This document shows positions 1-8,018 of a DNA stretch of 64,000 bases, one piece after another; position 1 is the stretch's first letter, and every line of letters begins with the position of its first letter. Made by a program: the position numbers and the translations under genes. The notes beneath the pieces are model-generated. The model searched no databases. It worked only from the letters and a program-made list of their open reading frames with translations, and was not told where the DNA came from. The DNA is from Polyangium spumosum (GTDB lineage Bacteria; Myxococcota_A; Polyangia; Polyangiales; Polyangiaceae), in contig NZ_WJIE01000002.1 of assembly GCF_009649845.1 (NCBI RefSeq), positions 62,001 to 126,000 on the forward strand, written 5' to 3'.

Positions 1-179
1 CGCGGGGCGTCGTTTTGCTCGGGGCGACGGCGATCCTCGTCGGCGTACAGCCACACATGGCGCGCACGATGGTCGAGGCCGGGGTCGATCTCGGCGGGAT
101 CACGACACGCGGCGACCTGGCGAGTGGGCTCCGGGACGCGCTCGACCGGCTCGGGATGACGATCGCGCCGAAGCGCTGA
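1..179 (+). CDS. C-terminal end of a STAS-domain (RsbR/RsbS-like) protein, partial
   Basis: The gene enters from the left edge, so only the last 58 or so residues are visible. They read as the end of a STAS domain of the RsbR/anti-sigma-antagonist type: a beta strand (VVLLGATAILVGVQP), a helix beginning MARTMVEAGVDL, then GGITTRGDLASGLRDAL and a short tail ending APKR. RsbR-type proteins form stressosomes or regulate sigma factors by partner switching. Which of these applies cannot be told without the missing N-terminus, which often carries a sensory domain. Confidence 0.7.
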   Translation, partial: RGVVLLGATAILVGVQPHMARTMVEAGVDLGGITTRGDLASGLRDALDRLGMTIAPKR

Positions 180-404
180 TCAGCGCCCGAAACCACCGCC
201 GCGAGGTCCTCTGCCCGGCGCGAGCTGCCTCGAACCGCTTCGAACAGGTCCCCGGACCCCGCCCGGGTGGATGAAACCACCTCTGCGGGGTCCCGGGAGG
301 CGCCTGAAACCTGTTTAGCTCACAATTTGCCGGGTTCCGGGAGGAGTCTGGGGTGGTTCGAAGGGGTTTTGGGGGGTCCTTCGACCTTTCGGAGGTGGTT
401 TTGA

Positions 405-1172
405 TCAGCCGGGGGTGGTGATTTCGGGCGTCGCGGGGGGTTGCGGGCTGCTGCCGCGCCGGGCGGCGGCTTCGCGGTATGCGTCGAGGGGGCGGAGGGC
501 GGATCGAGCGGCGCTGATGCTGGAGGGGTCGTCCTCGTCGACGGAGGCGCAGACCTTGGTGGCGTAATCGACGATGGCGCGGCCCATGGCGCGGACGTGG
601 TCGTTGAGGTTCACGCCCTCGGCCTGCTCGCGGAGGAGGATGCCCTGGACCATGCCGCCATATTGCTCATGCTGGGCGCGGATGTTGTCGAGATAGATTT
701 TCCCGGCGATCCGATCGATGTCCTTTTCGAGCCCCTCCTCGTCGATGCGCTTGAGGATGGTATCGGCGGTGGACCATTGCACCGGATAGGTCTCCTTGAG
801 GAAGGAGAGGCCCTCGGGGCCAAAAAGAATGGTGACGAGCTCGGCGGCGCGTTTGGCGTCGGGATACGTGGCGCCTGGCAGCTCGGCGGCGCCGAGGAGG
901 CGCAGGCGAAGCGCGCTCCAGGAGGAATCCCCCGCCTGATCGACGAGTCGCGCGGTGTCGTCGGAGACCTTGCCGAGGGCCTTCTGCCGGAGCGCGAGCG
1001 CCGATTGTGCCTTGTCGGCGGCGACGTTGACCTTTGCGGCGGCCTTCTGGATGGCCGGCGAGAAGCTCTGGACGCAGGCCGCGAAGAGGGCGCGGGAGAG
1101 GGTAATGCCGGCCTCGGCGCTCATGACGGGGGCGCGGACGTAGAGGGTGGGATCGGGAGGGGCGTGAGACAT
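405..1172 (-). CDS. Conserved-looking helical protein of unknown function, 255 aa
   Basis: I do not recognise this protein. It starts MSHAPPDPTLYVRAP, then is almost entirely predicted helix, rich in Ala, Arg and Leu, with a long central stretch (about residues 55-190) of alternating charged and hydrophobic residues, and a Pro-rich, Thr-rich tail. There is no signal peptide, membrane segment or cysteine-based motif. The frame has the codon bias of its neighbours, with G/C in third positions, and the opposite strand gives only a low-complexity shadow. It stands alone between the STAS gene and a lipoprotein gene on the same strand. A cytosolic, possibly effector-associated or structural role is only a guess. 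Confidence 0.6.
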   Translation of the reverse strand: MSHAPPDPTLYVRAPVMSAEAGITLSRALFAACVQSFSPAIQKAAAKVNVAADKAQSALALRQKALGKVSDDTARLVDQAGDSSWSALRLRLLGAAELPGATYPDAKRAAELVTILFGPEGLSFLKETYPVQWSTADTILKRIDEEGLEKDIDRIAGKIYLDNIRAQHEQYGGMVQGILLREQAEGVNLNDHVRAMGRAIVDYATKVCASVDEDDPSSISAARSALRPLDAYREAAARRGSSPQPPATPEITTPG

Positions 1173-1275
1173 GGTGGGGGAGGGTACGGGAAGCGGGGGC
1201 GGGAGGGGAAGGGGGGTTGTGGGGGGGCGGGTCAGGAACGCAGGCGAGCGGCGCCGCCCCTCCTTGCCGCTTCGC

Positions 1276-2559
1276 TCAGCGCATGGCGTGATGCTCGAAG
1301 ACGTTCGAGATGTCGTCCGGGTCCGGCGCGATGTTCTTCACGTCCCCCGTGGTGATGTCGATCGTGACATAACCGAGGTTGGTGAATACGTAGTACTCGT
1401 TCTTCCCCGGGTCGATGCCTCCGCGAGCGTTGTGCGACGTGACGGTCGGGATGGCCTTGATCGGGGTATAGGCGCCCGTCTGCATGTCCAGCGTCCCGAA
1501 CGCGAATTCGAGGGTGTCGGGGTTGCGGAGGAGGCCATATATCGTGCCTGTGATCGGGTGGAGCTCGTGGGCCGACACGTCGTCCACGTCCGGCGCGACG
1601 TGGGTGATGAGGCCCGTGCTCACGTCGATCGTCAGCCAGCCGAGGTTCGTCCTCAAATAGAAGCTCTTGCCGGTCGGATCGATCCCGGGCGCGTCCGAGA
1701 GGAGCTGCACGCCGGGGAGCGTGTTGATGCTGGAAAAGACCCCGGTCGCAGGATCGAGGGTGCCGAAATGCTCCTCGGAGGCCGCGGCGTCCCACCGCAC
1801 GCCATAAAGGACCCCTGTGATGGGGTGGGCACGCACCGTGTAGCTCTCCCACGCGGGGGAGACATCAACGACGCCGCCGGTTTTCACGTCAATCGCGAGC
1901 TGGCCGACGTTCGTCTGGACGTAGAATCGACCGTTCACGGAGTCGAGCACCATCGGGTCACCGACGGACAGGACACCGGGGAGGATGCTCATCGGCTGAA
2001 GTTTGCCCGTGGAGGGCATGAAGACGCCGAAGCGCTCCTCCATCTGGACCTGGTCGTAATGCACGCTGTACAGCGTCGTCGTCAGCGACCCGCCCCCCGA
2101 GCCGCCCGAGCCGCCGCCGCCGCCTTGACCGCCGCCGCCGCCTTGACCGCCGCCGCCGCCTTGACCGCCAATGCCGCCCTGACCGCCGCCGCCGCCTTGA
2201 CCGCCAATGCCGCCCTGCCCGCCAATGCCGCCCTGACCGCCAATGCCGCCCTGACCGCCAACGCCGCCTTGACCGCCGCCGCCGCCTTGACCGCCGCCGC
2301 CGCCTTGACCGCCGCCAATGCCGCCCTGCCCGCCGGTCGCGTCCCCACCACCGGTGGCCATGCCGCCGACGCCCCCGGCGCCGCCCATTCCCATGCCGCC
2401 CGCGCCGCCTTGACCGCCGCCGCCGCTCGATGCCGTCCCCCCACCGCTGGACGTGCCGGCCGTCCCAGCTCCTTGACCGCCATTGCCGCCGCCGCCGTCG
2501 CACCCCACGAGCGCCAGCAGCACACCAAGTATCAAATGACCGCGCATTGAAGCTTTCAT
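1276..2559 (-). CDS. Lipoprotein with Gly-Gln repeat linker and beta-propeller-like domain
   Basis: The N-terminus is a type II signal peptide: MKASMRGH, a hydrophobic run LILGVLLAL and the lipobox LVGC. Cys is followed by Gly and Asp, and a Met at residue 5 is an alternative start. Residues about 22-160 are a low-complexity Gly-rich linker built on GGQGG(I/G)G units. Residues about 165-427 contain three similar blocks of roughly 80 residues, each with a Y..(H)P(I)TG..YG(L/V) strand, an FGTLD(P/M) strand and an L.TNLG.(V/L)TIDV strand. This is what a DUF4394/YncE-like propeller looks like. It is probably exported to the outer membrane with the globular part held off the surface by the linker. 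Substrate unknown. Confidence 0.75.
   Translation of the reverse strand: MKASMRGHLILGVLLALVGCDGGGGNGGQGAGTAGTSSGGGTASSGGGGQGGAGGMGMGGAGGVGGMATGGGDATGGQGGIGGGQGGGGGQGGGGGQGGVGGQGGIGGQGGIGGQGGIGGQGGGGGQGGIGGQGGGGGQGGGGGQGGGGGSGGSGGGSLTTTLYSVHYDQVQMEERFGVFMPSTGKLQPMSILPGVLSVGDPMVLDSVNGRFYVQTNVGQLAIDVKTGGVVDVSPAWESYTVRAHPITGVLYGVRWDAAASEEHFGTLDPATGVFSSINTLPGVQLLSDAPGIDPTGKSFYLRTNLGWLTIDVSTGLITHVAPDVDDVSAHELHPITGTIYGLLRNPDTLEFAFGTLDMQTGAYTPIKAIPTVTSHNARGGIDPGKNEYYVFTNLGYVTIDITTGDVKNIAPDPDDISNVFEHHAMR
2091..2336. repeat. Low-complexity 18/21-bp tandem repeats inside a lipoprotein gene
   Basis: Units of CCGCC(G/A)(C/A)(C/T)GCCGCC(T/C)TGA and close variants repeat head to tail, encoding GGQGGGGGQGGIG-type sequence on the minus strand. 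Such arrays change length easily by slippage, so the linker length probably varies between strains. Confidence 0.8.
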
Positions 2560-2781
2560 CGGGGCGCCACGCTAGAGAGGGTCCAGCGCGCCTGTCAACC
2601 AAACAAGGCAGGCCCACCGAGGAGGAGCACGAGATCGACTCCGGGAGCCGGCTGCCGTCGGATGGCCCCGCCGCGCGCGTCGACGAGGGATCAGCACCAC
2701 GCGTACAACCTCGCGAAACCATTCGTTTCGTTTTTGCTGCGTCCCCACCCCCACCTCTGATACCCTCGCGGCCGAGGGCCC

Positions 2782-3948
2782 ATGACCCAGCTTGCCGCAC
2801 GTGTTGGTGATGCGCATACCTGCCCGGCTCATGTCGGGGGGCCGGTGCTCCCGCCGGGGTGTCCCACGGTCGTCATCGGAGGGCGGTCCGCGGCGCGGAT
2901 CGATGACCTCTGCCAGTGCGAGGGGCCAACCGACATGATCAAGACGGGCGCGCCCACCGTGCTCATCGGGGGCAAACCCGCGGCGCGCTTCGGGGACCTG
3001 ACGCGGCACGCGGGCGTCATCGCCCAGGGCTGCCCCACGGTCCTCATCGGGCCCCTCGCGCCCGGCGACGCCGTCGCCGCGCTCTTCACCGACGAATACC
3101 TGTCCACGCTCGTCGGCATGGAATGGCAAGGGGCGGACTCCGAGCAATTGCGCGAGGCGATGAATACGCTCTGGGAGCATCGCCACGACCCGAACCACCC
3201 CGACGTCCAGGCGGCGCTCCAGCAGATCGCCGACGCCCGCGGCAAGCCACTCGAGGAGATCCAGCAGGACTGGCAGCGGTATCAGGCCGCGCTCGCCGAG
3301 CAGGAGCGGATCGCCGCCGAGAAGGGGATGGAGCCGCCGCCCGGGATCAATGGCTGGCTGCACGGCGATCACATGGGGAGCACGTCCCAGCTCCGGTATG
3401 GCCAGGTCGCCGGGGACGCGCTGGGCATGGATCCCGTGTTCGGCGCGCTCCTCAATCCGACGGGCGGGCTCGTCGGTCCGGGCAATGCCGCGGTCGACGG
3501 CAACGACTCGGCGATCGGATACCACGGCGCCGTGCACGACGCCGGCGGGTACCTCTACAATTACCACGACCAGGGCCCCGGATACGATTACCTCGGGCTG
3601 GAGGGTCGCGACACGTCGGACCCGCTCTCCGGGCAACGCTCGGGTATCTCGTACTGGCGCGACAAGCTGCCGGATCGCGGCGGCGGGACGAGGTTCACCG
3701 ACGCGGCGGGCGACGTGGTCATGGACGGCGTCGTCGGCGGGATCGACGGGGTGTCGAACGCCTGGGACGCCACGACCGAGGCGGTCGGGAACGCCTGGAA
3801 CAGCACCACCGAGGCGGTCGGGAACGCCTGGGACAGCACCACCGAGGCGGTCGGGAATGCCTGGGACAGCACCACCGAGACGGTCGGTAATGCCTACGAG
3901 GGCGCCAAGGATTGGGTCTCGGACGGCTGGAACAGCCTGTGGGATTAG
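2782..3948 (+). CDS. PAAR-domain protein with putative effector domain and amphipathic 11-mer tail
   Basis: Residues 1 to about 95 are a PAAR domain, which caps the VgrG spike of a type VI secretion system: repeated strands of the form CPTVVIGG.(S/P)AAR.(D/G)DL, with two GCPTVLIG-type repeats. A charged helical linker follows (about 100-190). The middle region (about 195-300) has GGLVGPGN, then GYHGAVHDAGGYLY and GYDYLG, conserved-looking and rich in His, Asp and Tyr. The HD-x3-Y pattern resembles a phospholipase A2 catalytic helix, but this is only a resemblance. The last 60 residues hold four copies of an 11-mer NAW(D/N)(A/S)TTEAVG, probably an amphipathic helix. The gene is followed 8 bp later by a small gene that could be its immunity protein or chaperone. 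No other T6SS gene is visible. Confidence 0.75.
   Translation: MTQLAARVGDAHTCPAHVGGPVLPPGCPTVVIGGRSAARIDDLCQCEGPTDMIKTGAPTVLIGGKPAARFGDLTRHAGVIAQGCPTVLIGPLAPGDAVAALFTDEYLSTLVGMEWQGADSEQLREAMNTLWEHRHDPNHPDVQAALQQIADARGKPLEEIQQDWQRYQAALAEQERIAAEKGMEPPPGINGWLHGDHMGSTSQLRYGQVAGDALGMDPVFGALLNPTGGLVGPGNAAVDGNDSAIGYHGAVHDAGGYLYNYHDQGPGYDYLGLEGRDTSDPLSGQRSGISYWRDKLPDRGGGTRFTDAAGDVVMDGVVGGIDGVSNAWDATTEAVGNAWNSTTEAVGNAWDSTTEAVGNAWDSTTETVGNAYEGAKDWVSDGWNSLWD
3757..3888. repeat. Four 33-bp tandem repeats in the PAAR gene
   Basis: Four in-frame copies of a 33-bp unit starting AACGCCTGG(G/A)AC encode the 11-residue repeat NAW(D/N)(A/S)TTEAVG. The last copies carry a few substitutions (AATGCC, GAGACG). The 11-residue period fits an amphipathic helix of the LEA/apolipoprotein kind, which could bind a membrane. 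Confidence 0.85.
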
Positions 3949-3956
3949 GGCGAACG

Positions 3957-4544
3957 ATGAAATCTTTCAAGCTCGAGATCGAGGAGCTCGCGGCCCTCGT
4001 CGGCTTCTTGAACGCGAAGAAGCTCGTGGGCCTCGACCCGTCGCTGTTCCGCGTCTTCTCGGAGGAGAACGTCCCGCGCCTCCGGGAGAAGCTGCACCAG
4101 CACGGCTGGCTCACGCCGGCCGAGCGGCCGGGGACCTGGCATTTCGACGAGGACCTGATGCAGGCGCTCGCCGTCGCCGTCGCGCCCCAGCTCGCCGTGC
4201 TCGCGCGCTCCGAGGCGCAGTCGAAATCGATCGTGTTTTACCTGGCCGACGAGGAGATCACCGAGATCGTGATCGGGGAGGCGCACGCCGTCGTGGCGCG
4301 TATCGGACATTTTGATGAGATGGTCGCCCAGGTGATGCTGTTCCTGAAGGACGCGTGGCCCGGAGAGATCGCGATCGCCCGCGTGAAGGGTGATTCCTTC
4401 GACGCGGGGCGGCGCGCGCTCGTGGGCGCGGGCGGGACGTTGACGACGAAGACGCCGGGGCTCCTGCCCGGAGATACGTGGAGCGCCGAGAACATCGCGG
4501 CGTTCCTCCGAAACGCGAAGGCCGAGCTTCGCCCCACGAAATAA
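3957..4544 (+). CDS. Small protein partnered with the PAAR gene (immunity or adaptor candidate)
   Basis: The protein has 195 residues and starts MKSFKLEIEELAALVGFL, with ATG at 3957. It is mixed alpha/beta and acidic, without a signal peptide or membrane segment. Its start lies 8 bp after the PAAR gene stop and its stop 8 bp before the kinase-FGE gene, so the three look co-transcribed. I do not recognise a named family. The early helix and later strand pattern (IVFYLADEEITEIVIG, then a gap and FLKDAWPG) weakly recall EspG-type secretion chaperones. The position directly after a secreted PAAR protein suggests an immunity protein or loading adaptor. That is inference from context only. Confidence 0.6.
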   Translation: MKSFKLEIEELAALVGFLNAKKLVGLDPSLFRVFSEENVPRLREKLHQHGWLTPAERPGTWHFDEDLMQALAVAVAPQLAVLARSEAQSKSIVFYLADEEITEIVIGEAHAVVARIGHFDEMVAQVMLFLKDAWPGEIAIARVKGDSFDAGRRALVGAGGTLTTKTPGLLPGDTWSAENIAAFLRNAKAELRPTK

Positions 4545-4552
4545 CAGGCCCG

Positions 4553-6526
4553 ATGGCGTCCGCCGCTCCTGCCGATCCTTTCGCCTGGGTGGGCCAGACC
4601 ATCGACGGCAAATTCCACGTCGAGGCGGTCGTCGGCGAGGGGGGGTTTGGCGTCGTCTACCGCGCATTGCACCTCGGGCTCGGCGAGCCGGTCGCGGTGA
4701 AATGCCTCAAGATCCCCCCGTCCCTCGAACCCGAGGAGCGAGAGCGTTTCCACCAGAGCTTCCTCGAAGAGGGGCGCCTGCTCCGCAAGCTGTCGCGCGC
4801 GACGCCCGCCGTCGTCCAGGCCCTCGACGTCGGCGCCGCCGTGGCCCCGAGCGGCGTGTGGGCGCCTTACCTCGTGCTCGAATGGCTACGCGGCGAGACG
4901 CTCGAGGCGTTCCTCGCGCGAAGGACGCAGGAAAAAAGGGGCGGCATGCCCCTCGCCGAGGCATTCGTGCTGCTCGAGCCCGCCGCGCTCGCGCTCGCCG
5001 CGGCGCACGACGAGGGAATCGCGCACCGGGACATCAAGCCGGCGAACCTGTTCCTGAGCGACACGTCGCCCCTCGTGGGGGGCGCCTCCGCCCACACGCC
5101 CGCGATGAAGGTGCTCGATTTCGGGATCGCCAAGGTGATCGCCGACAATGCGTCGATCACCCGCGCCATGGAGGAGACGGGGAACACGCCGTCCATGTTC
5201 ACGCCGTTTTATGGCGCGCCCGAGCAGTTCAATCGCCGGTTCGGCGCGACCGGGCCCTGGACCGACGTGTATGCGCTCGCGCTCGTGCTGGTCGAGCTCT
5301 GCTCGGGCAAGAGCGCGCTCGTCGGGGACGACGTGACGCAGCTCTACATCGCCACGACCGATCCATCCATCCGGCCCACGCCACGCGCCCACGGCGTGCG
5401 CACGAGCGACGCCGTGGAGCGTGTCTTCCAGAAGGCGCTCGCGATCGAGCCGCGCGGCCGTTACACGTCGGCGCGCCTGTTCTGGGAGGCGCTGCGCGAG
5501 GCATTGCCCGCGCCCATCGAGCCCGACGCGCCCGGCGAGAGCGTCGCCGAGGGGAACGGCCGAGAGATACGGGATCCGCAGACGACGTCACCGCAAATTG
5601 CGGAAGGTCGCGCGAGCAAACCGGCCTCGTCGCGGCGCACGCTTTTTGCTGCGACCTTTGCCTTCACGTTCGTCGGGCTCGCCGTCGCGGCGTCGGTCGT
5701 CATCAAGCAACGAGCCGCGATCGAGCCCGTCCCGGCGGTGCTGCGCATGGGCCCCGAATTGGGGCACGTCGAGCTGCCGAGCGCGCCGCCGGAGATGGTG
5801 CTCGTGCCCGCGGGCAGCTTCACGATGGGGCACGCGAAGGAAGGGAAGACCGAGAAGCCACCACACACGGTGACGATCTCGAAGGCGTTTTACCTCGACC
5901 GCGCCGAGGTCACGGCGGAAGAGTACAAGCGCTGCGTGGCCGCCGGGAAATGCACGAAGAGCGGGGTGCACGGGCCCGGCGTGAACGGGGCCGAGGCCAC
6001 GAAATTCGCGTCCTTCTGCGCGGAGCAGGACCCCACGAAGGCGCGCCACCCCATCAATTGCATCGACCACGGGCAGGCGGCGTCGCTCTGCGCGTTCCTC
6101 GGCAAACGATTGCCCACCGAGGCCGAATGGGAATACGCCGCGCGGGGCAAGGACGCCCGCCTCTATCCCTGGGGCGAGGAGCCCGCGTCCTGCACGATGG
6201 GCAATTTCGCGCGCAAGGCCGGCCAGTGCCAGGGCCGGGCGAGGGGCACGATGCCCGTGGGCTCGTTCCCCGATCACGCGAGCCCCTTCGGCGCGCTCGA
6301 CATGGCCGGCAATGTCTGGGAGTGGGTCGCGGACACGTTCGATCCGAGCGCCTACACGAAGGCGGAGCGCAAGGACCCGCTCGTCACCACGGGCGCGAAG
6401 GGCGTGATCCGGGGCGGCTCCTGGGATTTCGCGCCGAGCGCGGCCAAGGCGACGACCCGCTACGCATTCGACCGCGAGTCGGGCCACGTCAGCACGGGCG
6501 TGCGCTGCGCGAAAAACGCGGATTGA
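4553..6526 (+). CDS. Ser/Thr protein kinase fused to a formylglycine-generating-enzyme-like (SUMF1) domain
   Basis: ATG at 4553 lies 8 bp after the previous stop. Residues about 20-325 are a Hanks-type kinase: the glycine loop VGEGGFGVVY, the lysine of VAVKCL, the catalytic loop HRDIKPANLF (His158, Asp160), the DFGIAK loop and the activation segment ending GAPEQF. A single membrane segment (about 363-384, AATFAFTFVGLAVAASVV) separates it from an outside domain of about 235 residues that reads as FGE-sulfatase: MVLVPAGSFTMG, LDRAEVTAEEY, RLPTEAEWEYAARG, DMAGNVWEWV, IRGGSWDF and GVRCAK. This layout is common in myxobacterial and planctomycete kinases. Most such domains lack the oxidase activity of true FGE and may bind ligands. 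Confidence 0.9.
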   Translation: MASAAPADPFAWVGQTIDGKFHVEAVVGEGGFGVVYRALHLGLGEPVAVKCLKIPPSLEPEERERFHQSFLEEGRLLRKLSRATPAVVQALDVGAAVAPSGVWAPYLVLEWLRGETLEAFLARRTQEKRGGMPLAEAFVLLEPAALALAAAHDEGIAHRDIKPANLFLSDTSPLVGGASAHTPAMKVLDFGIAKVIADNASITRAMEETGNTPSMFTPFYGAPEQFNRRFGATGPWTDVYALALVLVELCSGKSALVGDDVTQLYIATTDPSIRPTPRAHGVRTSDAVERVFQKALAIEPRGRYTSARLFWEALREALPAPIEPDAPGESVAEGNGREIRDPQTTSPQIAEGRASKPASSRRTLFAATFAFTFVGLAVAASVVIKQRAAIEPVPAVLRMGPELGHVELPSAPPEMVLVPAGSFTMGHAKEGKTEKPPHTVTISKAFYLDRAEVTAEEYKRCVAAGKCTKSGVHGPGVNGAEATKFASFCAEQDPTKARHPINCIDHGQAASLCAFLGKRLPTEAEWEYAARGKDARLYPWGEEPASCTMGNFARKAGQCQGRARGTMPVGSFPDHASPFGALDMAGNVWEWVADTFDPSAYTKAERKDPLVTTGAKGVIRGGSWDFAPSAAKATTRYAFDRESGHVSTGVRCAKNAD

Positions 6527-6591
6527 GCCGCCCGATGAACGGCCTCACCAACTTCTGGAGTTCTGGACGGCATCGTGGTAGGGCAGCCTGC

Positions 6592-7500
6592 ATGCGATCG
6601 AGCATATTAGGGTTCGTCGTCGGCGCCGCGCTCCTCCTCGGAGCGATCCCCGAGGCGTCGGCAGACAGCGGCAAGTCATCGGTTCCGGACATCGTCATCC
6701 TGAAAAACGGCGGGATGTTGCGCGGGACCATCGTCGAAAAAGATCCGGAAGGGTCCGTCACCATCCTGCTGCCATCCGGGAAAAGCCGCACGGTGGACAT
6801 GGGCGAGGTCACGTACGCCGGGGCCGAGTCCGCGAGGCCAAAGGCAGACGAGGACGAGGACGAGGACGAGGCTCCGGCGCGCGGGGGCCGCGACGGCAAG
6901 ACCAAACCTTTCATCACCGTCAAGGCCGGCGAAGCGGCGCTCAAGCTCGAATCGAACGAGCCGAACGCGACGTACCACGTCCGCACGGGCTCGGCGTACG
7001 TCATCGGGACGCGTGGCTCAGCGGTCGGGCAGTCGTTCACGGAGATCTGCACGGCCCCGTGCGAGGCGAGCTTGCCGGTGGGCACGCATTACCTCGCCCT
7101 CTCCAAGCAAGGCGGCGTGCCGGTCCTCAGCCCGGATCCGGTGCGCCTCGACGGCCCCTCGCGTGTCGTCGGGTCGTACACGTCGAACGCGGGTACACGA
7201 ATGGCCGGGCTCGGGGTGCTCGTCGGCGGCATCCTCGTGGGGGGTGCGGTCATGATGGTGCCCATCTTCACGCGTGAGCCCGGCGAGAGCTTCAGCGCCG
7301 CGCCGATCGTCATCGGAAGCATTCTGGTGCTCGGCGGGAGCTTGGCCGGAACGCTCCTCATGTTCCGAAGCGACGACGTGAAATTCGAGATCACGCCGCT
7401 CCAGGAGGCCCGCGGCGGCCCCGCGGCGCCGCACGCGACGATGGCTGCGCTCCCCACGCGGGGCTTGACGACCGGCGCAGGGCTACGCGTTTCTTTTTAG
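6592..7500 (+). CDS. Secreted/membrane protein with acidic low-complexity stretch, 302 aa
   Basis: I prefer ATG 6592 because it gives a clean signal peptide (MRSSILGFVVGAALLLGA ending ASA-D); ATG 6535 would add 19 residues in front. After the signal come a short beta-rich segment (IVILKNGGMLRGTIVEKDPEG..VTILLPSGK) like those in other myxobacterial envelope proteins, an acidic run of Asp-Glu repeats, and a segment resembling PEGA-type carrier repeats with two Cys (CTAPCEASLPVGTHYL). Two C-terminal hydrophobic segments follow (GLGVLVGGILVGGAVMMV and IVIGSILVLGGSLAGTLLM). It is probably anchored in the cell envelope. It follows the kinase-FGE gene by about 65 bp and may be co-expressed. No function recognised. 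Confidence 0.7.
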   Translation: MRSSILGFVVGAALLLGAIPEASADSGKSSVPDIVILKNGGMLRGTIVEKDPEGSVTILLPSGKSRTVDMGEVTYAGAESARPKADEDEDEDEAPARGGRDGKTKPFITVKAGEAALKLESNEPNATYHVRTGSAYVIGTRGSAVGQSFTEICTAPCEASLPVGTHYLALSKQGGVPVLSPDPVRLDGPSRVVGSYTSNAGTRMAGLGVLVGGILVGGAVMMVPIFTREPGESFSAAPIVIGSILVLGGSLAGTLLMFRSDDVKFEITPLQEARGGPAAPHATMAALPTRGLTTGAGLRVSF

Positions 7501-7510
7501 CAGGCGCGCG

Positions 7511-7996
7511 TCAGGGCGGAGGCTCCGCGGGGGGCAACCCCACGCGGAGCATGGCCTTGTTCGGCACGGTCTCCACGAGGCCGACCCACAGGCCCGACGC
7601 CTGCTGATAACACACCTTCCCGCCCGGCAACTCGCGGCCCAGGCGCACGTCTTTCGTCTCGCTCCCGCGGCGCACCGAGACCAGGGCCATGGCGAGGTTC
7701 CGGTCCGCCGCGATGGGCGTGTATTTCACCTGCTTGACCGTGACCTCGACGCCCTCTTCGAAGGCGAGCGTTTTGTTCACCTCGGCAGCCACGCCCGCGA
7801 GCGGCGCCTTGCCCGGGGCCGTCGCGGGGCCGAGCCAGCGCACGTTCTGCACCACGGGCGGCTGCGGGCCCTCGCATTCCATCGACGCCTGCGTGGGCGT
7901 CTCCGGGCCGTCCACGACCGCGCCCGAAGACGAGGCCGATGGCCCACATCCGAGGAGACACACACCGAACGTAGCCGCGAAAAACCCCCGCATCAT
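7511..7996 (-). CDS. Small lipoprotein of unknown function, 161 aa
   Basis: The start is ATG 7996 (MMRG), or the next codon. A type II signal peptide is clear: RGFFAATFGV, then lipobox CLLGC, then GPSASSS as a typical linker. The mature part (about 140 residues) has two Cys (MECEGP and KVCYQQ), a strand pattern V..VKYTPI.AD..LAMALVSVRRG, and a Pro-rich end. It is convergent with the preceding gene, the two stops lying 10 bp apart. I do not recognise the family. It is probably an outer-membrane-anchored periplasmic protein. Confidence 0.65.
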   Translation of the reverse strand: MMRGFFAATFGVCLLGCGPSASSSGAVVDGPETPTQASMECEGPQPPVVQNVRWLGPATAPGKAPLAGVAAEVNKTLAFEEGVEVTVKQVKYTPIAADRNLAMALVSVRRGSETKDVRLGRELPGGKVCYQQASGLWVGLVETVPNKAMLRVGLPPAEPPP

Positions 7997-8018
7997 GTTC
8001 CTCCGTGCTCCCATGTGA

